Shown: positions 41,760 through 50,599 of the stretch, in pieces
How positions within the stretch are numbered: position 1 is the stretch's first letter
Layout: each line of letters begins with the position of its first letter
From: Candidatus Fermentithermobacillaceae bacterium
GTDB lineage: Bacteria; Bacillota; Sulfobacillia; Fermentithermobacillales; Fermentithermobacillaceae
Reading direction: 5' to 3'
DNA length: 53,149 bases
Assembly: GCA_018052455.1 (NCBI GenBank)
Contig: JAGPNE010000003.1
Coordinates: 53,283-106,431 of the forward strand
Position numbers and translations under genes: made by a program
The notes under the pieces: model-generated
What the model saw: the letters and a program-made list of their open reading frames with translations, nothing else
What the model was told of the DNA's origin: nothing
Database searches by the model: none

Positions 41760-43190
41760 GTGAAAGGGCTGATACTATTGTCCGACGCACAACCAATACA
41801 AGCAACGGTATTGGATAACGAACCGTCTGCACAGGAAATGCGCAAAACAATCTTCAATCTTCTGTGGCCCGCTACAATTGAAAGCCTGCTACAGATGGGC
41901 ATAGGCCTTGTAAACACGGCTATGGTGGGCCATTTATCTGCGGTTGCCATTGGGGCGGTAGGGTTATCAAACAGAGCAATACAGATAGCGTGGGCGCTCT
42001 TCCAAGCGATCTCTACAGGAACTACCGTCCACATAGCACAAGCGATTGGGGCTAATGATTCTAGGAGGGCTCGAACCATCGCAATGCAGGCAATTTTGTT
42101 TGGAACATTGGCTGTCTTGGTGCTCGCAATCATGTTTGCCGCATTTGCACCAAACGTCCTTAAGATATTTAAGCCTGAAACAGCACTTCTTTCGTCTGGA
42201 ACAAAATACATGAGGATAGTTGTATGGGGTATGCCTGCAGTAGCCATAATGACAGCCATAGGAGCATCTTTGAGAGGTTCTGGCGACACTCGAACTCCCT
42301 TGGTAGTGGCAGTTTTTGTCAATATCGTAAATGTGATTGGAAACTGGAGCTTGATCTACGGGAATCTGGGCATGCCTGCCCTTGGCATCGCAGGATCTGC
42401 AATAGCAACTGTTGTCGCTCAGTGGATAGGGGCCATCGTTGCCATTATCGCGATCAGTAGACCTACCGCAAAACTCTCGCTGTCCTTTAGGTCTAGATGG
42501 ACAGTAGACCGAGTGGAACTGGGAAAAATTCTGAATATGGGTCTGCCGTCTGCCGCAGAGTCACTATTCTGGCAGGCTGCAGCCATAGTGCTGACTCTTT
42601 ACATAACTGGTTTCGGGACCGTAGCCCTAGCGGCTCATCAGCTTGGTCTAAACGCCGAAAGTCTATCGTACATGCCGACAGCAGGGTTCTCAATCGCTGC
42701 AACCACACTAGTAGGACAGGCGGTAGGCGCCAAGAATACCCATCTTTCAAGGCGATACACCTCAGAACTATCGCGCTGGGCACTTCTCATAACCCTGGTC
42801 ACTGCTTCTTTGTTGTTCTTCTTTCCAGAACAGATACTTGCCTTGCTAACCAATGACGCGGACGTAATTGCGTTAGCCGCTATATATCTTCGTCTGATGG
42901 CTACAGCTCAAATTCCTCAACAGGTAGCAGGTGTCCTAAACGGCGCCATAAGGGGAAGCGGCGACACAAGGACACCCATGGTAGTTGCAGCGATAGGGCT
43001 ATGGGGCGTCAGACTGCCTCTAGCATACATCCTTGCATTTCCTCTCAAGATGGGTATAACCGGTGTGTGGCTTGGTATGACCTTGGATCTATTTGTACGT
43101 TTCATACTCACCATGATCAGATACAAGAAACTTTCTTGGGTCGAAAGTACATCGCTATTTGACTTCCTCAAGAGCCCTAACAAGAGCTAG
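41760..43190 (+). CDS. MATE-family efflux transporter (second copy)
   Basis: Twelve-helix Na+/H+-driven exporter, up to 476 residues. Motifs parallel the gene at 23.9 kb: LLWPATIESLLQMGIGLVNT in helix 1, GASLRGSGDTRTPLVVA in the first half, and NGAIRGSGDTRTPMVVA in the second. The two window copies share layout but differ enough to be old paralogues. GTG start at 41760 is without SD; a TTG at 41778 after AAAGGG is an alternative. Transcribed alone from an extended -10 promoter and closed by the terminator at 43204-43253. Confidence 0.93.
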   Translation: MKGLILLSDAQPIQATVLDNEPSAQEMRKTIFNLLWPATIESLLQMGIGLVNTAMVGHLSAVAIGAVGLSNRAIQIAWALFQAISTGTTVHIAQAIGANDSRRARTIAMQAILFGTLAVLVLAIMFAAFAPNVLKIFKPETALLSSGTKYMRIVVWGMPAVAIMTAIGASLRGSGDTRTPLVVAVFVNIVNVIGNWSLIYGNLGMPALGIAGSAIATVVAQWIGAIVAIIAISRPTAKLSLSFRSRWTVDRVELGKILNMGLPSAAESLFWQAAAIVLTLYITGFGTVALAAHQLGLNAESLSYMPTAGFSIAATTLVGQAVGAKNTHLSRRYTSELSRWALLITLVTASLLFFFPEQILALLTNDADVIALAAIYLRLMATAQIPQQVAGVLNGAIRGSGDTRTPMVVAAIGLWGVRLPLAYILAFPLKMGITGVWLGMTLDLFVRFILTMIRYKKLSWVESTSLFDFLKSPNKS

Positions 43191-43203
43191 AACAGTCGTA
43201 CAA

Positions 43204-43253
43204 GGAAACGTGCCATGCGATTCAATCTAGAAACGCTTGGCACGTCCTTTTTT
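43204..43253 (+). terminator. Rho-independent terminator after second MATE gene
   Basis: Stem ACGTGCCA (43208-43215) / TGGCACGT (43238-43245), extended by AGG / CCT with a small bulge, followed by T6 (43248-43253). Confidence 0.75.
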
Positions 43254-43307
43254 GCGGGAGATTCCTTTTGATCTCGCCTGATTCGCTAGGCAAGATACCC
43301 TACTTTG

Positions 43308-44672
43308 TTACTTACTTCCTCTTTCTACGACAGCTTCGCTGTATCTATCCCAAAACAGCCTAAGACCTTTTCGTAACCTCTCCATTTCATCTATCCTTAT
43401 AAACTCATTTGGTCCATGTGCACCGGAATCAGGACCTGACATAGCGAAAAAGAACAAATAGGTGTCAAGAATATCCAAGAATGCCCTGGCTATGGGTAGC
43501 GTCCCGCCCAACCGAACTGGGATTGGCTCTTTACCGTAGAGTTGCTCAAGAACCGATGCGACAACGGGCAAAGCCTGATGGTCGTCGGGAATGACGTACG
43601 GCTTAGAGTTGCCGGGAAACGTAGTAACGTTGACTCTCACGCCCCTCGGAGCATGCTTCATAACGTGAGCTTTCAACGCGGTCGCAATAGATTCAGGATC
43701 CTGGTTAGGCACCAAACGACAGGTAATCTTACAACTGGCACGAGCAGGGATGATTGTCTTTACACCTTCACCTTGAAAACCACCCCATATGCCATTGGGA
43801 TCGAGAGTAGGGCGAATCCACATCCTCTCCAAAGGGGTGAACTCAGGTTCTCCAAAAAGATCTGGGACTCCCAAACGTTTCATGTATTCATCTTGATCAA
43901 ATGGCGCCTCCGCTATCTTGCGCCGTTCCTCTTCGGAAACGTAAGCCACGTCATCGTAGAAGCCTTCTACGGTAATCCTTCCATCTTGGTCTTTCATGCT
44001 GCACAAGATGGCTGCAAGAGCCTGAATAGGGTTATTGATTACTCCTCCGTGTCCACCTGAATGCACATCGGTATGAGGGCCCAAAACATCTATCTGAATT
44101 GCCGCCAATCCGCGGCATCCCATCGTAATTGAGGGAACTTCGTTAGAGTACATCCCTCCATCTACGGACAGGACCAAATTGCATGCGAAAAGATCTCTAT
44201 GTGACTCAAGCAGAGATTTCAGTGTTGGACTACCAATTTCCTCTTCGCCTTCAAACAAGAACTTAAGGTTTAGAGGAAGTGAATTCTCCTTTATCGCCTC
44301 TTCTGCTGCCATTAGTGCAGGAAAAACACCTCCCTTGTCATCCGCCGAACCTCGTGCGAAAACCTTCCCGTCCCTCACATGACCTTCGAACGGAGGAGAA
44401 TTCCACTCCTCAAAGGGATCTGCAGGCTGAACATCGTAGTGACCATAGATAAGTACTGTAGGAGCAGTTTCAGGACTCAGGGTCTGGGCGTTTTTTCGCC
44501 CAAAAACTATTGGATTCCCGGGGCCGGCAATGACTCTGACGTCTTCTATCTCGGCCCTGGTCATCCTGTCCTTTAACCACTCTGCAGCCTTCTCTACATC
44601 GGGCCTGTGCTCCGGAAGTGCACTGATGCTAGGAATCGAAAGAAACTCGAGAAACTCTTCCAAGTGCTTCAC
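43308..44672 (-). CDS. M20 family dipeptidase
   Basis: Zinc dipeptidase of 454 residues, CNDP/PepV-like M20 branch. Motifs: YGHYDVQPADPFEEWNSPPF (first metal His and Asp, about residues 75-95), RGSADDKGGVFPALMA with the bridging Asp, FLFEGEEEIGSPTLKSLL with the catalytic Glu pair, and the C-terminal GPDSGAHGPNEFIRIDEM with the last His. Substrates in this branch are Xaa-dipeptides. GTG start after GGGGGGT. It is divergent from the oligoendopeptidase, and the 186-base gap between them carries its promoter (44707-44736). Confidence 0.92.
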   Translation of the reverse strand: MKHLEEFLEFLSIPSISALPEHRPDVEKAAEWLKDRMTRAEIEDVRVIAGPGNPIVFGRKNAQTLSPETAPTVLIYGHYDVQPADPFEEWNSPPFEGHVRDGKVFARGSADDKGGVFPALMAAEEAIKENSLPLNLKFLFEGEEEIGSPTLKSLLESHRDLFACNLVLSVDGGMYSNEVPSITMGCRGLAAIQIDVLGPHTDVHSGGHGGVINNPIQALAAILCSMKDQDGRITVEGFYDDVAYVSEEERRKIAEAPFDQDEYMKRLGVPDLFGEPEFTPLERMWIRPTLDPNGIWGGFQGEGVKTIIPARASCKITCRLVPNQDPESIATALKAHVMKHAPRGVRVNVTTFPGNSKPYVIPDDHQALPVVASVLEQLYGKEPIPVRLGGTLPIARAFLDILDTYLFFFAMSGPDSGAHGPNEFIRIDEMERLRKGLRLFWDRYSEAVVERGSK

Positions 44673-44706
44673 TCTTTACCCCCCTTTTTACAGAACTCTC
44701 TTCAAG

Positions 44707-44736
44707 ATCATACACTTTCTTGCAAACAACAACCAA
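44707..44736 (-). promoter_or_regulatory. promoter of M20 dipeptidase
   Basis: Minus strand TTGGTT (44731-44736), 18-bp spacer, TATGAT (44707-44712), 35 bases before the GTG start. A plus-strand promoter for the oligoendopeptidase is less clear (TTGTAC / TAATGA). Confidence 0.5.
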
Positions 44737-44858
44737 CACCTCTCGTTTTGAAGAATACGCCGGAGCCTTAAGAACCTCTAGACATACAGCCATCTGTGAT
44801 TGTACTCTGAATCATGAGGCGTTAATGAGAATAATGACAAATAGTTAGGAGGATAGAG

Positions 44859-46649
44859 ATGCTTAAGAATCTGAAACAAACATGGGATCTCGATACGTTC
44901 TTTCCCGGTGGAAGCAACTCCCCAGAGTTCAGAGAATACCTTGAAGAACTCGAACAAGACATAAAAGACTTCTCGGCCGAACTTAGACCAGGATTTGGCC
45001 AGGACGAAGACCTATTGTTGAATGTAATCGCAAAAGTGCAGGACATCTCCAAAAGACTACGGCACGCCAGTGCTTTCGTATCATGTTTGGGCGCACAAGA
45101 TGTGCATGACACACAGGCAAGGATCTTGGCAGGGAGAATCAAGCAGATCGCTGCTTCATTTGCTCAAATACTCACTACCTTGGATGATGAACTTGTAAAG
45201 ATCCCGGATGAGCAATGGACCAGAGTTATTGAAGAAACCGATGGTCTAAAAGAAATCGCTTTTAACCTAAGTGAACGCAGGGAGAGAGCAAAAGAAATGC
45301 TCTCGCCTGAGCAAGAGCAGCTCGTGAGCAAACTCTCAGTCAACGGCTACCATGGTTGGTCAGACTTGTATGACCTCACAGCAGGCAAAATGAATATTGA
45401 GGTGGAAATTGAAGGAGAGAAATCAATACTCTCACCGGGCCAACTGGCAAATAGAATGTCGGATCCTGATCCCTCAATTAGATCATATCTAATGGGGGCG
45501 TGGGAACACGCATGGTCAGAAGTAGGGGACTATTGCGGCATGGCCCTGAACCAATTAGCAGGATTCAGGCTGAACCTGTATGAAGCTCGTGGATGGAACT
45601 CTGTATTGAAAGAGCCGCTTTCTATGAACCGCATGACCCAGGACACTCTGGACACGATGTGGCATACCATAGATAGCAACAAAGAAATACTGGTTAAGTA
45701 CCTCAAGAGAAAAAAAGAGTATCTAGGGCTTGAAAAACTAGGGTGGCAGGACATCGATGCCCCCATCGGGAAAGCCAAGAGCAAGCTAACATACGACGAA
45801 GCCGCACAGTTCATAGTTGAGCAATTTGGAAAATTCAACCCCGATATGGCTAGATTTGCCGAGAGAGCCTTTACGGATAGGTGGATAGAGTCCGAAGATA
45901 GGCCTGGCAAGCGTATGGGTGGCTTTTGTACGAGCTTTCCCGAGAAAAAACAATCACGAATCTTCGTGACTTTCTCAGGTAGCCTTGGAAACATGGCCAC
46001 AATCGCGCACGAACTTGGACATGGTTTTCACCAGCACCTTGTTTTTGATCTCCCAGTTCTTGCACAGCAGTACGCAATGAACGTTGCGGAGACCGCGTCC
46101 ACTTTTGCGGAGATCATTGTAGCAAACGCGGCGGTGATGTACGCCAAAGACCCTGAGGAAAAACTTATGTTGATTGACGACAAGCTATCTAGAGCGGTAT
46201 CACTTCTTATGAACATACAATCAAGATTCTTATTCGAAACGAGATTCTACGAAGAACGCAAAAAAGGCATTGTGAGCACTAAGCGATTGAATGAGATTAT
46301 GCTAGAGGCGCAAAAAGACGCGTTCAAAGATTCTCTGGACGTATACCACCCTCATTTCTGGGCATCCAAACTCCATTTCTACAACACTGGCGTGCCTTTT
46401 TACAATTTTCCTTACACTTTTGGCTTCCTTTTCAGCGCCGGTATCTACGCCAAGGCTCTTGAGGAAGGACCGGCATTCGTGGAGAAATACGCCGCGCTCT
46501 TGCGAGATACTGGGAAAATGAGAGTTGAGGATCTGGCGCAAAAGCATCTAGGAGTGGACTTGACAAGGCCTGAATTCTGGCAGGCAGCCATCGATCTTGT
46601 TACTGCTGATCTGGACACTTTCATGGACATGACGTCTCAGCAAAGTTAA
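44859..46649 (+). CDS. oligoendopeptidase, M3B (PepF) family
   Basis: Cytosolic zinc endopeptidase of 596 residues. The zinc motif HELGHGFHQHL (IAHELGHGFHQH, about residue 385) and downstream ligand Glu in NVAETASTFAEI (about 410) are intact; HFYNTGVPFYNFPYTFGFLF near the C-terminus is the substrate-pocket signature with its Tyr/His residues. It degrades peptides of roughly 5-20 residues, feeding the dipeptidases encoded nearby. ATG start six bases after AGGAGG. No signal peptide. It ends 36 bases before the tRNA on the opposite strand. Confidence 0.95.
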   Translation: MLKNLKQTWDLDTFFPGGSNSPEFREYLEELEQDIKDFSAELRPGFGQDEDLLLNVIAKVQDISKRLRHASAFVSCLGAQDVHDTQARILAGRIKQIAASFAQILTTLDDELVKIPDEQWTRVIEETDGLKEIAFNLSERRERAKEMLSPEQEQLVSKLSVNGYHGWSDLYDLTAGKMNIEVEIEGEKSILSPGQLANRMSDPDPSIRSYLMGAWEHAWSEVGDYCGMALNQLAGFRLNLYEARGWNSVLKEPLSMNRMTQDTLDTMWHTIDSNKEILVKYLKRKKEYLGLEKLGWQDIDAPIGKAKSKLTYDEAAQFIVEQFGKFNPDMARFAERAFTDRWIESEDRPGKRMGGFCTSFPEKKQSRIFVTFSGSLGNMATIAHELGHGFHQHLVFDLPVLAQQYAMNVAETASTFAEIIVANAAVMYAKDPEEKLMLIDDKLSRAVSLLMNIQSRFLFETRFYEERKKGIVSTKRLNEIMLEAQKDAFKDSLDVYHPHFWASKLHFYNTGVPFYNFPYTFGFLFSAGIYAKALEEGPAFVEKYAALLRDTGKMRVEDLAQKHLGVDLTRPEFWQAAIDLVTADLDTFMDMTSQQS

Positions 46650-46684
46650 ACTGAGCTCATGTTTAGAGGTCTCAAACAAAACAA

Positions 46685-46759
46685 TGGTGGGGACTACAGG
46701 GCTTGAACCTGTGACCTTTCGGATGTGAACCGAACGCTCTGCCGCTGAGCTAAGTCCCC
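46685..46759 (-). tRNA. tRNA-Val(CAC)
   Basis: Complete cloverleaf of 75 bases with encoded CCA. Acceptor GGGGACT / AGTCCCC with discriminator A; D-stem GCTC / GAGC; anticodon stem TTCGG / CCGAA around loop TTCACAT, giving anticodon CAC (valine codon GUG); T-stem ACAGG / CCTGT with loop TTCAAGC. It lies alone, downstream of two overlapping promoters. Confidence 0.96.
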
Positions 46760-46849
46760 ACTGTATGAATAATGCTATTATCTGATTGGCACGGCTTCAC
46801 TTCCATAGAATAGCGCCGCGTTTATCTTCACGAAACCCGTGTAAACTAA

Positions 46850-46888
46850 AGTATAGCAGACTATACAGACTAACACAACGCACTGCAA
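46850..46888 (-). promoter_or_regulatory. two overlapping promoters before tRNA-Val
   Basis: Minus strand TTGCAG (46883-46888), 17 bp, TATAGT (46860-46865); and TTGTGT (46873-46878), 17 bp, TATACT (46850-46855). Both point to the tRNA about 85 bases on; they lie just past the cysteine desulfidase gene. Confidence 0.5.
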
Positions 46889-46914
46889 TTCCTAGGCCAT
46901 TACGCACAAAAGCG

Positions 46915-48213
46915 CTAACCGTTTTCAAACATCCTGCTAAGGATGATCGTGTCGCCGTACGAGAAGAGTTTTTCGGAAAGATATCCAACGTTGTCTAGGG
47001 TCTCTTCAACAGAAGATCCCACTATCCCTTCGCCCTCTGGAATAGTAACACCTTGGTACACCATAAAGGCTGCGTTGAGACCTTGAATCGCCCCTATGCT
47101 CCCTTTCAGCGCACAACTAGCTTTTGCGCCATCGCACAACATGCCGTAAAGAGCTGATAATACCATGCTTACCGATTGTTCCACCTTGACGATATCTCTG
47201 CTCAGGCACCAGCTCACAGCAGCAGCAACGCCTGCACCCGCACTCACGGCTCCGCACACACATGAGATACTGCCCATATAGCTCTTGACATACAAGTTAA
47301 CTGCATGGCCTAAGTAAAGGGCCCGTGTAGCCTCGTCTGACTCTAGTCCAAGGACCTCGCACACAGAAACAACAGGAATCGCCAGCATTATCCCTTGGTT
47401 GCCGCTTCCTCCAGACGTAAGCACAGGCCAAGGGGTACCTCCCATCCTCGCCGATATGGCCAGAAGCACTTTCTGATGCACGGAAGCAAACACGCAGCTT
47501 GAGGATGCTGAAGATACTAGTCCATTAGACACCGGCCAGACTTTATCCCCAGGACCTATAAGAGAGTGCTTCTGTTCCTCCGCCTTCCCTACCTCCAAAG
47601 ACAGCTCCAAATCCGACTTAGCACCTTCAAGGAGAAACCGAATCTTCTCGATATCAGTACCCATACATGCGGAGTAGAGATCCTCAAAACTCAGCCCTCT
47701 TATGCTCCCAAGAGGTGAGGAGTTCTGCGAAGACCCGTTCCTAAATACCTCTACCCCATCAAGCGACATGTAAGTAACGTTGGTATGGCTGCCCTCCATG
47801 ATCACCTTAGCTTCATGACCATCTCCGTAGCAGGTAACACAAACGTATATTCCGGTTCGTTCCTTATCCCATGAGACACAGACCCTGCCTGCATCCACAA
47901 TGCTGTATGCAATCTCCAGCTGCTCGCGCGACACATCGTCAAATACCTCTAGCCCTTTTGTATCATCACCTATCACAGCACCCAGAGCGGCACTCACCTC
48001 AGGACCCTTCCTGTCGCCGCATGGCAGCCCTGCTGAAAGGGCATTCTTCAGAATACCCGGGCTCAGTCGGGCTTCTATTCTGTCAGGCAAGGCTCCCAAA
48101 AGGCCCCTGCATTTGGCCGCCGCCAACGCTATCATTGACGGTTCTGTACAAACAGTAGCAAATTGAGCGTGTTCAGCTACTAAATTCAGAAGCAAGTCGC
48201 GCACTTCATCCAT
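46915..48213 (-). CDS. L-cysteine desulfidase, UPF0597/CyuA family
   Basis: Fe-S enzyme of 432 residues that splits L-cysteine (or serine) to pyruvate, ammonia and sulfide. Family features: GLPCGDRKGPEVSAALGAVIG, GSHTNVTYM, LTSGGSGNQGIMLAIPVV, ISCVCGAVSAGAGVAAAVSW and LCDGAKASCALK, the last three supplying cysteines that probably bind a [4Fe-4S] cluster. The start is the ATG seven bases after GGGGAG; the longer frame to 48297 overlaps the methylase. It follows the methylase by 50 bases. In anaerobes such enzymes ferment cysteine or supply sulfide; a link to the Fe-S-rich hydrogenase maturases next door is only contextual. Confidence 0.88.
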   Translation of the reverse strand: MDEVRDLLLNLVAEHAQFATVCTEPSMIALAAAKCRGLLGALPDRIEARLSPGILKNALSAGLPCGDRKGPEVSAALGAVIGDDTKGLEVFDDVSREQLEIAYSIVDAGRVCVSWDKERTGIYVCVTCYGDGHEAKVIMEGSHTNVTYMSLDGVEVFRNGSSQNSSPLGSIRGLSFEDLYSACMGTDIEKIRFLLEGAKSDLELSLEVGKAEEQKHSLIGPGDKVWPVSNGLVSSASSSCVFASVHQKVLLAISARMGGTPWPVLTSGGSGNQGIMLAIPVVSVCEVLGLESDEATRALYLGHAVNLYVKSYMGSISCVCGAVSAGAGVAAAVSWCLSRDIVKVEQSVSMVLSALYGMLCDGAKASCALKGSIGAIQGLNAAFMVYQGVTIPEGEGIVGSSVEETLDNVGYLSEKLFSYGDTIILSRMFENG

Positions 48214-48263
48214 AGTTATTCTCCCCTTCTTAAGTCGCTTACAGGAAATAGTGACATCCTCGT

Positions 48264-49196
48264 CTACCAATTTCTTACTATGAGTTCCGGCACCCAACCT
48301 CGTCTGTCTTTCTTCGAGTTGATCGACCTTCTTGCTTCGACATGTTCAACTCTGAATCCAGCATAGAGTTTTCTCGCAAACTCGGTGTCTGAGTTACTAA
48401 TCATACAGAACACCCCCGCCCGCGTGAGATACCTTGCCACACTTGCTAGTCGTTCTTGGTCTTTTGTGCCGAATCCTGAATCAACGTATGACGTAAAATC
48501 AGATGTCTCACTCAGAGGATGGTAAGGAGGGTCGAAGTAGACAAAATCGCCCGATTGGGCGCAAATTGCTACCTCTTCAAAATCACGAGAGAGTATTGTG
48601 ACTCCTCTTAGCGCACAAGATACAGCCAACAAGTTTGTTTCATCACATATTCTGGGGTTTTTGTATCTTCCAAAAGGGACATTGAAATGTCCTTTTTTAT
48701 TAACGCGCCAAAGGCCATTGTAACAGGTCTTGTTGAGAAAAATGAACCTTGAGGCGCGTTCAACCTCTGACAATTCGGAAGGATCCTGTGCTCTGACCTT
48801 ATAGAAATGTTCTTTTGTAACTAGATGTCTCTCAAGTGATTCTACGAGGTCTGCTACGTTAGACTGTACCACTCTGTAGGCATTTGCAAGTTCTTCGTTT
48901 TTGTCATTTATCACGATTTTCTTGCCGGGGGAGCTTTTTGAGCCCATAGCATTGTCTCCACAAAAGTCACAATTCTCATCGCTATGACTATGGATGATGC
49001 CGGTTTCCAGCAGAGCGAAAAACAGGGCGCCACCTCCTACAAATGGTTCCCAATAATTCCTTGGTGAAATATCTATTCTCGGCAGGAGTTCACAAAGGAT
49101 CTGGCTCTTTCCTCCTGCCCACTTAACAAACGGTCTGGCAACCACTCTTTCTTTTGTGGAAAGAGAACACGGGTGCATACAGCAGTCACATTCCAT
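48264..49196 (-). CDS. Dam-type adenine-N6 DNA methyltransferase with extra cysteines
   Basis: D12-class methylase of 310 residues. SAM motifs: PFVKWAGGKSQIL (about 23-35) and EPFVGGGALFFAL (about 50-62); catalytic DPPY in YFDPPYHPLS; target domain around FLNKTCYNGLWRVNKKGHFNVPFG, as in Dam and DpnII methylases. GATC is the likely target (inference). Two additions are odd: a Cys-rich N-terminus (MECDCCMHPC: Cys 3, 5, 6, 10) and an insert of about 27 residues (66-93) carrying CDFC, between the SAM motif and the INDKNEELANAY helix. Together they could form a metal site. No restriction gene is adjacent. ATG start eight bases after GGAG. Confidence 0.9.
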   Translation of the reverse strand: MECDCCMHPCSLSTKERVVARPFVKWAGGKSQILCELLPRIDISPRNYWEPFVGGGALFFALLETGIIHSHSDENCDFCGDNAMGSKSSPGKKIVINDKNEELANAYRVVQSNVADLVESLERHLVTKEHFYKVRAQDPSELSEVERASRFIFLNKTCYNGLWRVNKKGHFNVPFGRYKNPRICDETNLLAVSCALRGVTILSRDFEEVAICAQSGDFVYFDPPYHPLSETSDFTSYVDSGFGTKDQERLASVARYLTRAGVFCMISNSDTEFARKLYAGFRVEHVEARRSINSKKDRRGWVPELIVRNW

Positions 49197-49233
49197 AGAC
49201 AAGACTCCATCTTAGGTTTTTTTGTGCTATGCT

Positions 49234-49239
49234 ATTATA
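49234..49239 (-). promoter_or_regulatory. candidate -10 box for the methylase gene
   Basis: Perfect TATAAT on the minus strand preceded by TG, 38 bases before the ATG; no clear -35. It lies in the 82-base gap after hydF. Confidence 0.35.
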
Positions 49240-49278
49240 CACTACTTTATATTCGGTTGCGTCTGATTGCGGTATACT

Positions 49279-50544
49279 CTACAAGTAATATCCTAGAGGC
49301 TCCAATGCTCGATGCAATATGCCTTTTGTGTAGGCAATTGTCATCCCATAGTTGGCTATTGGAACCCTAGCGCTTCTCGCCTCCTCAATCCTAAAGAGCA
49401 TTTCCTTCCGATTCAGCATACATCCGCCACAGTGTATTATGACCTTGAAGTCCTTAAGGTCAGGTGGATAATCGGTTCCCCTTTGCCATGAAAACTCAAG
49501 AGGGCCTTTCACTCTTTCCTCAAGCCACGCGGGTATCTTCACAGTACCAATGTCATCTTCTATGGGGTGATGCGTACACGCTTCGGCGATAAGGACCCTA
49601 TCATGGGGCCTTAATTCGCTTAGCGCCTTCGCGCCCTTCACAAACTCCTCAAGGTCTCCTTTGTGGCGTGCAAAAAGGACAGAGAAAGACGTGAGCGGAA
49701 CATCTCTGGGCAGGATACAGTTGACTTCCTCGAACACCTGGGAATCTGTCACTACGAGTGCCGGCGGCCGCTTAAGACTATCCAAGACGGTTGCAAGCTC
49801 ATTAGTTTTCATTACAATAGAAACACAGTCGTGATCGATTACGTCCCTTATAGTCTGCACTTGAGGAAGGATTAGCCTTCCCTTAGGAGCTTGAAAATCC
49901 ACCGGAACAACAAGGCATACTGTGTCTCCAGGTCGCAACAGATCCCCGACTATTGGAGGTTCAACGCCCAGAAGGTTCGCGGCAACGGTCTCGGACAGTA
50001 TCTGTATGAGTTCGGGTACTCCCTCACCTGTAACAGCGCTCACACCCAAAACCAAAGGTGTAGACGGGTGTCTACCATCGTTCTGAATCCCCTTATATGT
50101 CTCTTCGACCTGAGACCTAACACTATCAAGATAGTCACTCTCTGGCCAGATATCCTTTTTGGTCAAGACTACTATGGTAGGCAGTGCCTTTTTTCCAAAG
50201 TCCTCAATCAGATTAATCTCGGGTTGACCTAACCCTGCTCCAGGATCGAGAGCTATCACCGCCAGGTCCGTTTTGGAAGATACCCTGGTCGCTCTGGAAA
50301 CCCTAGCTTCTCCAAGGCTGCCCACATCATCAATGCCCGGAGTGTCCACCAACACAACGGGCCCGGCACCATGGAGTTCCATAGACTTATAGACCGGGTC
50401 TGCAGTGGTCCCTGGAATATCGGAGACCAAGGCAGTATCTTGACCTGTAATGGCGTTTATTAAACTGGATTTCCCAGCGTTTCTTCTTCCGAATATGCCA
50501 ATATGAACCCTATTCGCTCGAGGAGTTCGGTCCAGATTCACCAC
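49279..50544 (-). CDS. hydF: [FeFe]-hydrogenase maturation GTPase HydF
   Basis: Scaffold GTPase of 421 residues on which the 2Fe subcluster is assembled. The GTPase domain is N-terminal: G1 GRRNAGKSSL (about 19-28), G3 DTPGIDD, G4 TKKD; a dimerisation domain follows. The C-terminal Fe-S domain has the conserved CTHH and HCGGC ligands (about 330 and 380). GTG start six to nine bases after AGGAGG (two tandem GTG codons). Third gene of hydE-hydG-hydF, 55 bases after hydG. The hydrogenase itself is not in the window. Confidence 0.96.
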   Translation of the reverse strand: MVNLDRTPRANRVHIGIFGRRNAGKSSLINAITGQDTALVSDIPGTTADPVYKSMELHGAGPVVLVDTPGIDDVGSLGEARVSRATRVSSKTDLAVIALDPGAGLGQPEINLIEDFGKKALPTIVVLTKKDIWPESDYLDSVRSQVEETYKGIQNDGRHPSTPLVLGVSAVTGEGVPELIQILSETVAANLLGVEPPIVGDLLRPGDTVCLVVPVDFQAPKGRLILPQVQTIRDVIDHDCVSIVMKTNELATVLDSLKRPPALVVTDSQVFEEVNCILPRDVPLTSFSVLFARHKGDLEEFVKGAKALSELRPHDRVLIAEACTHHPIEDDIGTVKIPAWLEERVKGPLEFSWQRGTDYPPDLKDFKVIIHCGGCMLNRKEMLFRIEEARSARVPIANYGMTIAYTKGILHRALEPLGYYL

Positions 50545-50599
50545 TATATTCCTCCTATCTTTCTAGAGACGAATCGTGTGAGACGGCAAGAAGACGATC

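Noticed and set aside
41750..42322. 190-codon minus-strand frame
   Set aside because: Antisense to the second MATE gene, no SD or domain.
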